NCBI GenBank assembly: GCA_037501455.1
Contig: CM074863.1
Coordinates: 7,498,001 to 7,562,000, forward strand
Direction of reading: 5' to 3'
DNA length: 64,000 nucleotides
Origin: Lantana camara
Lineage: Eukaryota; Streptophyta; Magnoliopsida; Lamiales; Verbenaceae
Shown: positions 10,008-21,974 of the stretch, piece after piece
How the letters are laid out: each line of letters begins with the position of its first letter
Numbering within the stretch: the stretch's first letter is position 1
Notes under the pieces: model-generated
Seen by the model: only the letters and a program-made list of their open reading frames with translations
Databases searched by the model: none
What the model was told of the DNA's origin: nothing
Made by a program: the position numbers and the translations under genes

Positions 10008-10818
10008 TGATGGGGTCAAAATACGATCGCCCCACGTTAAGACACGTGGCGTCCCTGAGATAATGACATCTGTCTCCCCCAAGGCTGCACCCATCGGCGA
10101 ACGAGCACCAAGCGCAACGAGCGCAATCCTTCTCCATGGAGTTAAGCCCAATGAGCGCTCACTCTCACGAGCGCCCTCATACTGTGTGTTTGGCTCGACC
10201 ATATGCCGAGGGAGCCCTCTTCGAGCGTCACACTCCCTCAGAGTGGTCTCCCCTCTCGGCTCGTCACTTAAACTGAAGCCTCCATTCCCCTCAGCGGATA
10301 TCATGGCTCCCAATACTCTAGGTTGTCACGAGCGCGCTCTTAAGCCCTCGTTACCAACCACCCAAATGGCTCTCTGACACAACGTACATGCCCGCGCACC
10401 TGCCACTGTTGCCTGCACCAACTTTTGGCCGCTTTTGCAGAAGATTCCTCCTAGGTTTCTCTCTTGCGCCGCCACGTGTTAGGGCAACATTCAGCCAGGA
10501 CCACTTGAGGCAAAAGACCAAAGGGCCCTTGACCCTCAACTATAAATAGCTAAAGTCATCTTCTACATTGGTAAGCTTTCTTCATCACTGAAACTGTGAC
10601 TGAACTTACATCCTTTCTTCATACATTGAACTGACTTGAGCGTCGGAGAGCCAAACTGGGTATCACCCCCAGTTCCCCCAGCTTGGCCTTCTGACTTTTG
10701 TGCTTGTCCCAACAGGTAGAACCCACCTCCTCTTTTCCGGCGAAGCTCCGGTGGTTTCCTCCACTATTACAAATCGTAAAGTGATCGGATTCGGACCCAT
10801 ACGTTCCCGAACCCATCA
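10008..10818 (+). repeat. 3' LTR of the Tat retrotransposon
   Basis: It starts TGATGGGGTC and ends GAACCCATCA, near-perfect inverted ends, and follows a polypurine tract. It is 811 bp long. A TATA box (tataaata) lies at 10541-10548, so transcripts would begin around 10570. The upstream (U3) half carries many GAGCGC/CGAGCG words. The matching 5' LTR is outside the window, so insertion age cannot be estimated from LTR divergence here. Confidence 0.92.
10541..10548 (+). promoter_or_regulatory. TATA box of the LTR promoter
   Basis: tataaata in ctcaactataaatagc, placed about two-thirds into the LTR as expected for U3/R. It marks the element's own promoter. Confidence 0.75.
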
Positions 10819-11490
10819 GGACACAATTATGTCAAATTATGTTTCAAACATATGTCAAATGACATTACTATTGCAACTCCCTTAAATCATGGATGATCTT
10901 TAAAAATTGGTTAGTTATATTTGGACATAATTAAATTAGACACAATTTTCATAAAAACCCACTAACATTTTAAAATCAAAACTAAATATTTTTTAATTAG
11001 ACCATTTCTTAATTAGTTTATTTGAATTACTCCATTAAAGAAAATTGTTAGACATATCAATATTACATTGATATGATATGCATAGGCTTAATTGCTTAGT
11101 TGGTTTGGCAAAAATTATAGATTTCGTGTATTGCACTAATAAATTTATAGTTAATATTATAAATTACATACTATATATAATTACTGTGCATAACACGGGG
11201 TACAGGCTAGTTCATTTAATTTAAATTCAAATGTTTTGATATCTCAATTGAATTAGTGACAACTAGGACCCCACAAAAATATTATAATCGGTGACAACAA
11301 GTGAAAGAGGGGAATAGAAATTTAATATCAGAATAGAGGGACAAGATTCGGGATATGCTATTTGCCTATTTCCTGAGAAGATATAATTTTAATACGAATA
11401 TTTTCATGAATCTGGGCACTAGGAAACAACTTTGGAGGAAGGCCTCGTTGCCCAATTGGGCTCCATGTACATGCAATGATGTCAATTGTA
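10819..11490. other. Intergenic, AT-rich
   Basis: No gene or clear repeat structure seen apart from the expected 5-bp retrotransposon target site at 10819-10823. Confidence 0.5.
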
Positions 11491-12456
11491 GGTCCGTTAA
11501 TGGGTTGGATTTTAATCCGAATTCGATCCGAATTTTAGTATATTCATCCGATATCTGATGGATCATATCCGATTATAAATACGGGGAATTCCCGAAAACT
11601 CCCCAAATGATAAGTCTAATTCTCTTAACTCCCCATTTTAAAAAATAATATATAAAAACTCAAGAATCGCGTATCTAAATGTCCAAATGATGTATTTGAA
11701 AATGGGGAGTATCTAAATCGCAGAATCACGTATCTAAATCCCAGAATCACGTACCTAAAACCCCAAATGATGTATTTGAAAATGGGGAGTATCTAAATCC
11801 CAGAATCGCGTATCAAAATCCCAAAATCGCGTATCTAAATCCCAAAATCACGTACCTAAAACCCCAAATGATATATTTGAAAATGTGGAGTAAAAAGGAA
11901 CTTCCCAAACTCATGGGGAGTAAAAAGGAACTTCCCGATTATAAATATTCCTTATTCAAAATAAATGGATCGAATATAAAATTAAGAAATCAAATCCGTT
12001 AAGAATGTAAATCCAATTATATATATATATATATATATAATTTAATAAAATAAATTATTTAGCAGTACTTTTCTTCTTTTTTTTAGTACTTAATATTAAG
12101 TAAAATGATTAAATTCAAAATTTCACATATTTATCATTTTAAAAAGTAATAAAATTTGAATTGCTTACTTAAAAAATATATTTTTCCTTTTAATATAAAT
12201 AAAACCATCAAATAATTCATTAAATAATAATTATTTATTAAATATTATGTAATTACATTTAATTTTTTATATTAAAATTATTATTTAAAAAAAATCAGAT
12301 TTTATTGCTAATTGGATCAAAACTTTTATCGGATCAAACCCGATGCAATTATGTATAAATTCAAAAACAATAAAATCGGATTCGATTATCGGGTTTTTTT
12401 ATTGGATTTGAATTTGGAATCTCCTGATCCAGTTTGAAACCGATCCGTTCCCAGGC
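11491..12456 (-). mobile_element. Non-autonomous DNA transposon, copy 1 of a family also present at 51.7 kb
   Basis: After removing a nested 356-bp insertion, this block matches the reverse complement of 51668-52303 over most of its length. Shared words include ggattttaatccgaattc, ggatcatatccgattata and a long AT-rich core near 12180-12240. The termini are degenerate. No transposase is encoded. Size without the insert is about 600 bp, close to copy 2. Confidence 0.8.
11582..11937. mobile_element. Nested 356-bp TIR element with internal tandem repeats
   Basis: It starts CGGGGAATTCCC and ends GGAACTTCCCG, with similar inverted ends that also share ACTCCCCA. It is flanked by exact 10-bp duplications attataaata at 11572-11581 and 11938-11947. 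The interior repeats short phrases such as ccaaatgatgtatttgaaaa and cagaatcacgtatctaaat several times. A 10-bp duplication suggests Mutator-type transposition. It is inserted inside the family copy at 11491-12456. Confidence 0.85.
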
Positions 12457-13706
12457 ACGCGGTTAGTGTCTTCTTTCTAGCCCTTTGTTTAAAATTTGTA
12501 ACAGTCCCCCTTTTTTTTTTAATTTTAGCACCACCTTTCTTTTTCTTCTCTTTCAGCTGGCCTTACAATTGGAGGCTGTCGCTACAACTAGCCCCATTCT
12601 ACTAGGAGACAGGCCCCAGTCAATTGTTCAAATTTTAACAAATTCAATTTATTTTTGAAGACTAAAACCCCACGAGACAAGTCACAAAAGGCTTAGCAAA
12701 ACCAAAACCCAAAACAACAACAAAGTTAATAATAAGAGAGAAAAGGTAATTAATAATAATTAATGTGCTGCCATTTAATGACAGAACATACTTCCACATA
12801 TCGTAAGATATTAATTAAATTGTTGAAGATACTAATAAATTTGTTGACATACATAGTGAGATATTATAATTAAGAGTAAAATAATATTACCGTTGATTGT
12901 ATATTTTCCTTTTATAACAAGGAAATTTCGTCTATTTAATCAACCAGATTAATGAAGTATTCCAATCAAATTGGTGAGGAGTGAGTGAAATCATACTTTG
13001 CAACTTTCCGTCTTCCTTTTCTCTCCACACTCGACGCGAGCGACCAGGGCGGAACGTCCGGGCTACAATGAAGCCACAATGTATTGCAGGCTATCGGGAT
13101 TTTACTTATTTGGTTGCAATGCGAATAAGAGTTGGTTTGATGTTGTTTTTCCTTGTTGAACTGATGTCGGATGGGTATTTATTTGTTACAACGATGATCT
13201 TCTCTACACTAAGTTCTCAATTAACAAAGTGAAGCTACAGATCAACGTTCAACCAAGAAATTCAAAAGAACAGAACAATAGGGAAGAAGTGCAGAGAATA
13301 AGAGAGAGAATTGAGAGAAGATTGAGAATTAGATTTTATTTTTGCCAAAAGTTGATCTCTAAAGGATACACAGTACAATATATGATCAATCTCCATACTA
13401 AGCTACCAACTCAGCCATCTAATCCAACTGCTAAAGCCATACTTTGATACCTAACAAAAGTGAAAAGCATGGTTCAAGGCTGCACAAATGTGTACAATTT
13501 AAATAAGTAAATTAATCCCTTTTTAGCCTTCAAAACGGTGCTCTTCAAAGAAGTGTTATTCCACGATTAAAAGAAACATCTAAAGAAACGTAATCCCAAG
13601 CTTTCTTGACTCTGTTTATCATCTCCATCTCCATGGAGCTTCATAACATTATTGTATTGTTTTTTGTTGCTTCATAATAATTACTGACCGCTACTTGATC
13701 TTTCAG
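12457..13706. other. Intergenic, no supported gene
   Basis: AT-rich sequence with short open frames only (for example near 12981-13447), none with recognisable protein content. Confidence 0.5.
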
Positions 13707-14074
13707 AAAACTCTTAGTAGGCAACGGCAAGATTTCAGGAGCCTTTGAAAATACTGCTATACTAGAATGGGGTTCCTCGAGGTTGATGACAGGAGGGGAT
13801 GATGGATCAGGTAAAATACATGGTTTAGTTTGTTTTGCCTGTATTCTTGACAATTTCTTTGTTTTGCATGTACAGTGTCCGTGCTGTGTATTTATCTGCA
13901 ATACTGAATGTGGTGTCTAATTAAATCGATTTATCACCTTCTGTCAAGGGTCTATTATTATCCACCCTGACGTCTGAAGTCGTTAAAGACCTTATGGTAA
14001 ATCACACAGAAGAAGAAACATGGAGCTGTGTGGCACACGATATTTTACTTGATATCTGCACGGCCATTCTCATG
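13707..14074 (+). pseudogene. Two exon-like fragments of an unidentified gene
   Basis: The first fragment (13707-13810) follows an acceptor tgatctttcag, is open in one frame (AFENTAILEWGSSRLMTGGD) and ends at donor gtaaaa. The second (about 13949-14074) reads LLLSTLTSEVVKDLMVN and then EEETWSCVAHDILLDICTAI, ending at donor gtatgt. The second looks strongly protein-like with good amphipathic patterning. The phases of the two do not fit each other directly, and no start, stop or further exons were found, so this is probably a relic or part of a gene with undetected exons. The family was not recognised. Confidence 0.35.
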
Positions 14075-14578
14075 GTATGTTATCTTGCATATGGTTATTA
14101 TTTGTTATCTTCTACTTAATCTCTTTGTTGATGTTAGGGTTAGTACAACATCGGTATCTGTCATCCTTTATTAGGTTATGGCACCATTGATTGTGTAAGG
14201 CAGAGTGCTACCAACCAAAGCTACCCTTTTATTCTGTATATTAGTCTGGGTAGGTTGTAAGGTCGGGTTTGCAGGTTTAGCTGTTTATAGATCTTTTTTT
14301 TTTTTTTTTTGCTATGTTTCATGGTGGATGCCTGTGATGCAGTGACTATATGATAATAACAGAAAACAGTAGTGTCCAAAGTTTAGGTGTCATTTTATCT
14401 CTATATGCTACCTATGTTCGTTATAGATCTACTTATTTCATATGTTTCATGATGGATACCTGTGATGCTACCTATGTTCATTTATAGATCTACCAATGCT
14501 CTTATGCAGTCAGCTGCCTGAAATTTTATGCTAATCCAACCGTGTTGTTACCTAACGTTTCCGTTGGGAGTGTATATA
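14075..14578. other. Intergenic
   Basis: It contains a poly-T run near 14286-14310 and a near-duplicate of about 25-30 bases: tgtttcatg(g/a)tggat(g/a)cctgtgatgc occurs at 14316 and again at 14451. No gene seen. Confidence 0.5.
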
Positions 14579-14586
14579 CCTCAGAG

Positions 14587-15381
14587 CATAGTTACCTAAT
14601 ACTCTCCTCCCCCCATCGAATTGCGTACCAATACTTGCGTACCAATTCTCAATACTTTTGCGTACCAATACTCTTTGGTACTCGAATTGGTACTCCGAAT
14701 CCAGCGTACCGATTTTTAGAATAAAATTATATAAAATGATTATTATTTTAATTAATAATTATAATTACTTAGTTTTAAATTCTTAAATCTTAATTATAAT
14801 AGCACCTACCTTATAAATACAATAAAACATACTCTAATTTTATTACCTATTTGTTAAATATACAATTTAATTAGTTGTACAATTCTTAAAATCTCAATTA
14901 TTATGGAACTGCAATTAGAATAGGATTGTCAAAATCTTAATAAAATTATACGATTATTTTTCTACATACAAAACTAATTAGGTTATTAATTGAATTCTAT
15001 TCACAATTTACTTTTAAATCTTCTAAATACATCAAATATTCTCTCCTTTATCATTCTCAAATCTCAAACAAAAGAAAACGTGTGACTTTGCTTTTTGTTC
15101 AAGAGCGTAAGGGTACCACTCAAACAAAAGAAAACTCGTGCCTTCTAAAGTTTTAATTTTATTTATATAGTTTATTAAGTATATTTATATAAAATATAAA
15201 AATTTATAGTATAAGGGTACCACTTAATCTATTTAAACGTACCACGTACTGATTTTTAACGTACCACGTACCAAAAGAGCGTACCGACTAAGCCTACCCC
15301 CCACGTACCAATTTTTTGGCATACTAGCGTATTGCGTACCGCGTACCACGTACCAAGCGTACCGCGTATTAGGTAACTATG
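14587..15381. mobile_element. Non-autonomous hAT-type transposon
   Basis: The block begins CATAGTTACCTAATAC and ends GTATTAGGTAACTATG, perfect 16-bp inverted ends, and is flanked by exact 8-bp duplications cctcagag at 14579-14586 and 15382-15389. An 8-bp duplication is the hAT signature. The sub-terminal zones are packed with gcgtacca/ggtacgc words, like the clustered transposase-binding motifs of hAT elements. It is 795 bp with no coding capacity for a transposase. Confidence 0.93.
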
Positions 15382-15389
15382 CCTCAGAG

Positions 15390-16575
15390 TACTGCTGCAC
15401 GAGCTCTGTATCGGGGTGTCTTTTTCATCCTTTTCCTTTATTAGGTCATTGAGTGACACCATCAATGGTGTCATTGTTAGTTCTTGGCGGTATATATAGT
15501 TTATTTGTTAAAGTAAATGCAGTAGTTGGATGGTGGTGGACATATTCTTCGCTCCCACACTGCTCTGCAGCCAATCTCTTCGCATTGATCGTAGTATCTG
15601 AATTGAAAGGTGATTTTATTATGAACCAACCCTATATCGTTCATAATCATATTGCTTCTCTCTGGCTATATTTTCTGCATCTATTTTAATACATCTTTTC
15701 TCAATAGCTGCTGCTCTGCCTTGGGTTATGATTATAGGTGAGAAGGTGTAAATAGCGCGATTAGAGCTTTCCCATGTCGCATGCTTGGACTTGGCAGAAA
15801 GGATTATCGAACATCCTCGTTGATTGTGGTTGTCGCTAATTTCTCCGTTTCCTCAACCATACTTTACATTTTCAAATGTTGGGGGTTTTCTTCCTCTCCT
15901 TGCTGCTATGTGGTGTTCTGTATTGGGTTCTTTCAATAGATACTGCAGTTTCGAGTTTCGACCGTTATCAAAGGTTATACAAGTAACTACCTATTTGACT
16001 AAGAAATTTCCAAAATACATGAGATGATTTCACGAGTATCTTGCACACATTATCACGTATAACTTTAGACCAATCTCGATGCATGCAAAGTTTAACCGTC
16101 TCTAAAGCTGCATAGGCCTAAGCAATTTTAGGAGCAAAACCATCATGCCGATGGGACATCCGGTCTACACACGCACCAAAAATATCTCTTGCAATAACAT
16201 TACATCCAATCTCAATTTGATCGTTAAATATTTTACCAATTTTAAAAAGTTGTCACTAGGAAGGGACTAAGATGAATCACATTGATAGTTTATACGCATA
16301 TAGAAAAATTTTATATTGTCAATATTATATAGTGTGTACACTTAACTAGAGGTCAAATAATTGTAAGTTAAACAATTTTAATGATTCATTTTCATCCATA
16401 ACAAAATGACATTGTTGTATTTTAATTCTAGATAGATTTCAAATCTTGTCAAACAAAAAGGAAAAAAAGAAAAAAGAAAGGAAAAGATGGAGTTCAATTC
16501 GCAAACCAAACACGGCCTTACTAAGCACCTGGAAATCTAAACCAAGGGAATAAATTCAGAAGAAGAAATCAAAAT
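15390..16575. other. Intergenic upstream of RPA2
   Basis: No gene recognised. The stretch 15530-15620 has some coding-like texture but no supporting splice structure or recognisable product. Confidence 0.4.
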
Positions 16576-16583
16576 GGCGGGAA
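16576..16583 (-). promoter_or_regulatory. E2F-like site upstream of RPA2
   Basis: ggcgggaa here reads TTCCCGCC on the minus strand, one base off the TTTCCCGC form of the E2F consensus. It lies about 105 bases before the RPA2 ATG. Replication genes of plants are commonly E2F targets, so the site is plausible. Confidence 0.4.
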
Positions 16584-16686
16584 CCGATATAGTCTCTCGC
16601 CCAAATCCCTATTTTCATTCTTCACACTCGACCTCAAAATCACATCCGCGTACCTAAAATCACAATCCGATTGAGAACGAGAAAAG

Positions 16687-18877
16687 ATGTATGGGAACAG
16701 TCAATTCGACGGCAACGCCGCCTTCTCCGGTGGCGGTTTTATGCCTTCTCAGGCTACACAGACTGCCGATCCTGCATTATCTCCGGCCAAGGTGAGCACA
16801 CGGAACACAGTTTTCTTCTTCTTGCGGTCTCTTGGGGTTTCACAGCTTTCTAGTTTGGTTGTTTTCTTGCTTATCCGTTAAACCCTAAACTGCGATTTTA
16901 GTAGGGTTTCTAATTCTGTTTGCATCGCAAAATTCTGAATCGCTAGAACTATGACAACGGAGACATACTTTGGATACCTTTTTTCGTTTTAACAATCTAT
17001 TTTTGATTTTATATGAAGAATAATCTCGTTGGGTTTTATCTGGGGTTTGTACGCAGAATCGTGACGCACAGGCCTTACTTCCACTGACCGTGAAGCAAAT
17101 TAGTGAAGCTTTTCAAGCGAGTGATGACAAAGCAAACTTTCTAATTGACGGTGTTGATGTGAACAACGTGGGTAATTCTTTTGGAAAAGATAATAAAATT
17201 GATGGCTATTCTCGTGTTGCTTATTTTTGGTTGCTGCAGTTTTGAATTTTGAGCTATGTTTAGGTGAAATTGGTGGGGATGCTGCACGATAAAACTGAAA
17301 GAGTGACTGATGTTTCATTTGTGCTTGATGATGGAACTGGCCGCATTGATTGCCATAGATGGTATGTTATCTGTGTATTTTTTTCATTTTTTAAAAAATT
17401 TGTGAATTTAATTGCTTGATGAAATTTACATTTTGGTAGCTTTGGTTTTAGCATGACTTATTATTGCCTTTATCTGAATTCCAGGGTAAATGAAGCTATT
17501 GATACTAAGGAAATGGAGCTACTAATGTAATACGCTTTTCAGATGCATTTGACCATCTGTTATGATTTAAGTTCTACCATACTTGTTCTAACTTGGTTTC
17601 ATGTACTGCTTGATTAGAAATGGCATGTATGTTAAGGTCCATGGACATTTGAAGGGATTTCAAGGCAAAAAACAGTTGATGGTGTACTCTGTTAGGTATG
17701 GATTTGCTCAATTTGTTCATAACAACTTTCTCATGCTTGCTACCCGATTCATGGGGAAAAGGCACATCATTCATTCTCAAGTGGCTTATCATGTTAATCT
17801 AGCCACTGTTCACATATTATGTATGAGTTTGTTTTTATCTGTTCGTACACATCTTCGGGATTCCTCTTTGCATAAGAAGTTTAATTAAATGTGCTGTTAC
17901 AATCAGGCCTGTCACAGATTATAACGAGATTGCGAACCACTTTGCTGATTGTATCTATGTCCACTGCCACAATACCAGACTAAGGGTATGACATATAAAC
18001 TGATTAGAATTGCCGTATTATGTGTAGAAAATGATTAAACATCATTTCTGGTTTATATTAAGGCTTTCAACCGTTCTCCTCTATGTAGAAGATGCAGGAT
18101 ATCACCCAAGTTCCAGGTCATATGCCAAATTCAGCTGTTAACACCCCTTCAAAGGGATACCAACCCACCCCGTCAAATGTAAGTGCAAACTGACATTCTG
18201 CAATAAACTTGAAGTTCTTATCCTTCCTAGTTACATTTGTAGCTGATTTGATTTATTTCGTATTTTTTCAGGTCTCTGTGCAATATAACGTGGATGGAGT
18301 CAGGGGCATTGATAAAGTTGTCTTAAACTATTTGCAGCAGCCTGGGTGCATGTAAGTTGTACTAACACTATGCTGCATATGCCTTTTCTTTTCCCTTCTG
18401 TTTTTACTGAATCCTATCAATATATGTTGTGGCTCAACCGCTCAAGCATGCAATGGACTGATGGTTTAGTAGGATCAGAAACATATTACGGCATTAAATT
18501 TGCATTACTCCTTTATAAACTTCTGAAGAGATAAATAATCTTCCTATATCTGGAATGGGAATGAAATGGTCATTCTATTGTAAACATGATTGAGCATTAG
18601 ACCTTACTGAAGCTCTTTAATTTTTGCAGTACACGAGAAAAAGGAGTCCACCGAAATGAACTTGCTCAACGACTAAATATTCCCGAGCATAAGATCTCGT
18701 AAATCTCTTTCTTGACAAACCACAAACTTTCACTCATTTACTCCTCTCTTGGGCAATGCATTCACTCTTTGTTTTTCTGCTGCATTTGACAGAGAAGCTA
18801 TTGAGTCTCTGGAATCAGAAGGTTTAATTTATTCAACGATTGATGAATTCCACTACAAGTCCACTGCCAACGGTTGA
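16687..18877 (+). CDS. RPA2: Replication protein A 32-kDa subunit (RPA2)
   Basis: Ten exons: 16687-16791, 17057-17167, 17264-17361, 17485-17526, 17618-17695, 17907-17985, 18089-18178, 18272-18351, 18630-18698 and 18793-18877, total 837 bases, 278 residues. RPA2 is part of the trimeric single-stranded DNA-binding complex used in replication, repair and recombination in the nucleus. The product starts MYGNSQFDGNAAFSGGG, a Ser/Gly-rich region like the N-terminal phosphorylation tail of the family. The OB fold covers about residues 55-165 (VTDVSFVLDDGTGRIDCHRW, then NGMYVKVHGHLKGFQGKKQL). A winged-helix domain lies at the C-terminus (EKGVHRNELAQRLNIP, AIESLESEGLIYSTIDEFHY). Exon 2 is best ended at AAC before gtgggt, a weaker donor than one three bases on, because only this keeps the conserved NNVKLVGM reading. 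Confidence 0.95.
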
Positions 18878-20962
18878 AATTGGACACAATGGTAAACTTG
18901 ACACCAAACTTGTGTTATTTAGTACTACATACCTACATCTTTGAGTCCTTAGGTAACTTCTTGTCTCATTTCTTTGTAGTTTTGCAATTTCCTTTTTAAT
19001 GAATTAGTTTGTTTGGGGGGTTTTGTACCATTTCATTCATATTTTCTACTACCAAAAATGAGAAATTCAGTTTTTGCCCACAACCATGTCATTCTTAAAA
19101 CTCATTTAAGTTGTATTAATGATATGAAAGATTAAAGTAACTATTAGCCTTATGAAGCTTTAATAGTTTTACAATTTTAAGGATTAACATAATGCTGATG
19201 AAAAATCTTGACCTAATTCTGTTTTGTTAGAAAAAGCTCCACTTATGAAATTTTGTCCCACTAATTAACCAATCCATGTAGCCCTGGTGTGTCATATAAG
19301 ATGTTAAACCTTGACAGTGTCCTAATAAATCGTACCAGGGAAGTTATGGTGGAATAGGCTTTTGTTTCCATCGAATATTAGATATTTAATTTAATAGCTT
19401 TATTTAATACCTACCTACCTAAATCTTCTTTAATTTCTGTGATCGTGTTTATCATAATGTACGGACACATGATAGATGAGAATCAATTTTATCTGAAATC
19501 TGTATAAAATTGTTTGTAGTCGTCAAAAAGAAGATAATAATTTTCAGATATTGACTTTTTTCTATTCTTTGTTGACATTGTTACGACGCACTGAAATATA
19601 AAAGATTTATCCACGGGCTTTCATTAATTCATAATCAGACCTCAGAGAGTAATTTATAGGCCGCCTTCTTAACAGGAATATGCTTATGCTTATCTTAAGC
19701 AATTAATTAATTGACTAAGCATTTATAATTACTATTACGCTTAAATGGATCACAGCTATAAAAGTGGCATTTAGTGGCTGTCTGTTTTCGCTAGTACAAG
19801 TTTGCCAAAGACGTCCTTGTTGAACACGGTTAAAGAAAAGGGAAAAAAAATCTTCGTGAGAATAGAAAATTTTGTTTTTGATAGCAGGCCGGATGCATTT
19901 TTCATAAATATATGACGTTTATCGAATATCATATGATAAAATAATAATATTACTTCATTTTTGCCATTACAAAAAATTTAAGGATTTCATCGATAGACGA
20001 CGATGGATGCCCTGATTTGGGGGGGAAAAAAAAGGTCTAGAATTATGGAAGTGATGCTCAACCCACTGAATATAATAATGTGAGTTCAAATTAATGGATT
20101 ATTTGTGTAGAGTGGTAACACTGAGAAGGAGAAAGAAAAATTAAAGAGATTTATAAGAAAAAGGAAGTAGGCACTTAGTAGTTGGTCCCTCCATGACTGC
20201 AAAAGGAATCCGATCTTAAGCTAGTGTTAGACACCATACCGATTCTAATTATTGCATTACAATATTAATAACCACACCGAGATTTTTATCACCACTAACT
20301 CACTAAAAAGATATAAGAACGTCAAAGGGAATTTAAATATTCAATTTTCTCGAGTATTGGGATATCTATCATGTATGATGCTGGCATTAATTAGATATCT
20401 AATTCAATTTCGATTTTGTACTTCTTTTAAAAGGTCACACACACCCACACATACACATCATACTATATAGTTCGTTAGTGGAGTTTCCTATAGCCTGAGC
20501 TAAGCCAAGTTTAAAGGCCAACCTTTTTTTTTTAAAGAAAGATTTTAGATTGAGGAGACATTCAAATTTGAGTTAATGAATTTTTTGAATTAAGATGACA
20601 TTCATAAAGACTTTCATTATAGAATGGAAAACAAAAAGGCTCAAACTTAGGATCTTATCAAAAATAAATTGTGTCGTATCTAAGAAAAAATAGTTAGTAT
20701 TATTATAATTATGACATATCCACTTGAAGCTCTCAACACGTGTCATGCACTGCTAGCCCATGTAGTGGTTGATCACTTTTGCATATTCAACATAAACAGC
20801 AGCCAAAAGACTTGATGAGGCGCACAAACCCCTTCAAAAAGGGCTCAAATCTCAAACTGAAAAGGCCAAAATTTAAATAAATTGAAGTTTTCCTAGTGAC
20901 AAAGGAGTTGGACCACATCATTTTACTTAGAGCAAGAGGCCATTTTGACCCCACCATTCACA

Positions 20963-20996
<34 letters not shown>

Positions 20997-21425
20997 TATG
21001 ACACCACTTTAGTAAAAGTTGCAAGGAAAAAAAAGAAAAGAAAAAAAGAACACATAGACAGTCGCGCACACAAAGACAAAGAAGTGCATAAGTTGAGATG
21101 TGAACTTGGATCTGAATGTGGATGACCCCTCTGGAAATTTGGAAAAAAGGATGATAGCTAAGTTTAACTTAGTTAAAGTGTTGCACCTACGAAAACGACT
21201 TTGATTTTCTTTTATTTTTTCTCTCCCGGAAAAAGGAAAATTCGCTTTATATATTTCCCACTACACATTGAAAAATCCTATTCACATTTGCGTATATGTA
21301 TGTTTAGGCGGGTAGATGTCAATCATTTTCCAAACTGTTTAGTCTAGTGGTTCGATAATATATTAATTTATTTAGAATTATCATATTTGAATTTTTTTGT
21401 ATACAACAATCTTGATAGAGAGATA
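18878..21425. other. Intergenic downstream of RPA2
   Basis: RPA2 3' untranslated sequence followed by AT-rich DNA. It includes a run of 28 A residues at about 20961-20988. No gene or bounded element was recognised. Confidence 0.5.
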
Positions 21426-21435
21426 TATAATTAAG

Positions 21436-21923
21436 GAACTATATGCACCCACAACCCTGTGTTTTATGAAATGAGCCAAAAAAACCCTGTAAAAAAAAAA
21501 TTAGTAAAATAAATCCTGTATTTTTTATTTTTTGCAAACCGTCCCTTTACACCATTTAGTCAAAGAACCGACGTGTTTTGTCAAAATTGCCCTTCTTTCA
21601 TTACAATACATTCTTAAAGAACTATATGTACCCACAACCCTGTGTTTTATGAAATGAGCCAAAAAAACCCTGTAAAAAATTAAATAGTTCAAAAATTATA
21701 ATATATATATATATATACATATTATATGTAAATATATGCAATAAATAAAATATTAATTGTATATATATAATTATAATTAGTGTACAATACATATATATTT
21801 TCATTATAATATTATATATATTTATTTATAAGATTTTTAATAAATATATAATATAATTTATATATTTATATACATTATATATATACATATTAAATATTAT
21901 TTATATGTATTGTAAAATAATTA

Positions 21924-21974
<51 letters not shown>

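Larger units (their letters stand above)
1..10818 (+). mobile_element. Ty3/gypsy LTR retrotransposon, Tat (Retand/Ogre-like) type, 5' part outside the window
   Basis: The order protease end, reverse transcriptase, RNase H, second RNase H, integrase, long 3' spacer with tandem repeats, antisense gene, polypurine tract and LTR is that described for the Tat lineage of plant Ty3/gypsy elements. No chromodomain follows the integrase, so it is not a chromovirus. The 5' LTR, primer binding site, gag and most of the protease lie upstream of base 1. The 3' LTR ends in CATCA at 10818; the next five bases, ggaca, should be one copy of the target duplication. The pol frame is open throughout, so the insertion is probably fairly young. 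A solo LTR of another element interrupts it at 7724-9205. Confidence 0.93.

Noticed and set aside
12981..13447. Two short plus-strand open frames
   Set aside because: No recognisable domains, no supporting splice signals and low-complexity composition.
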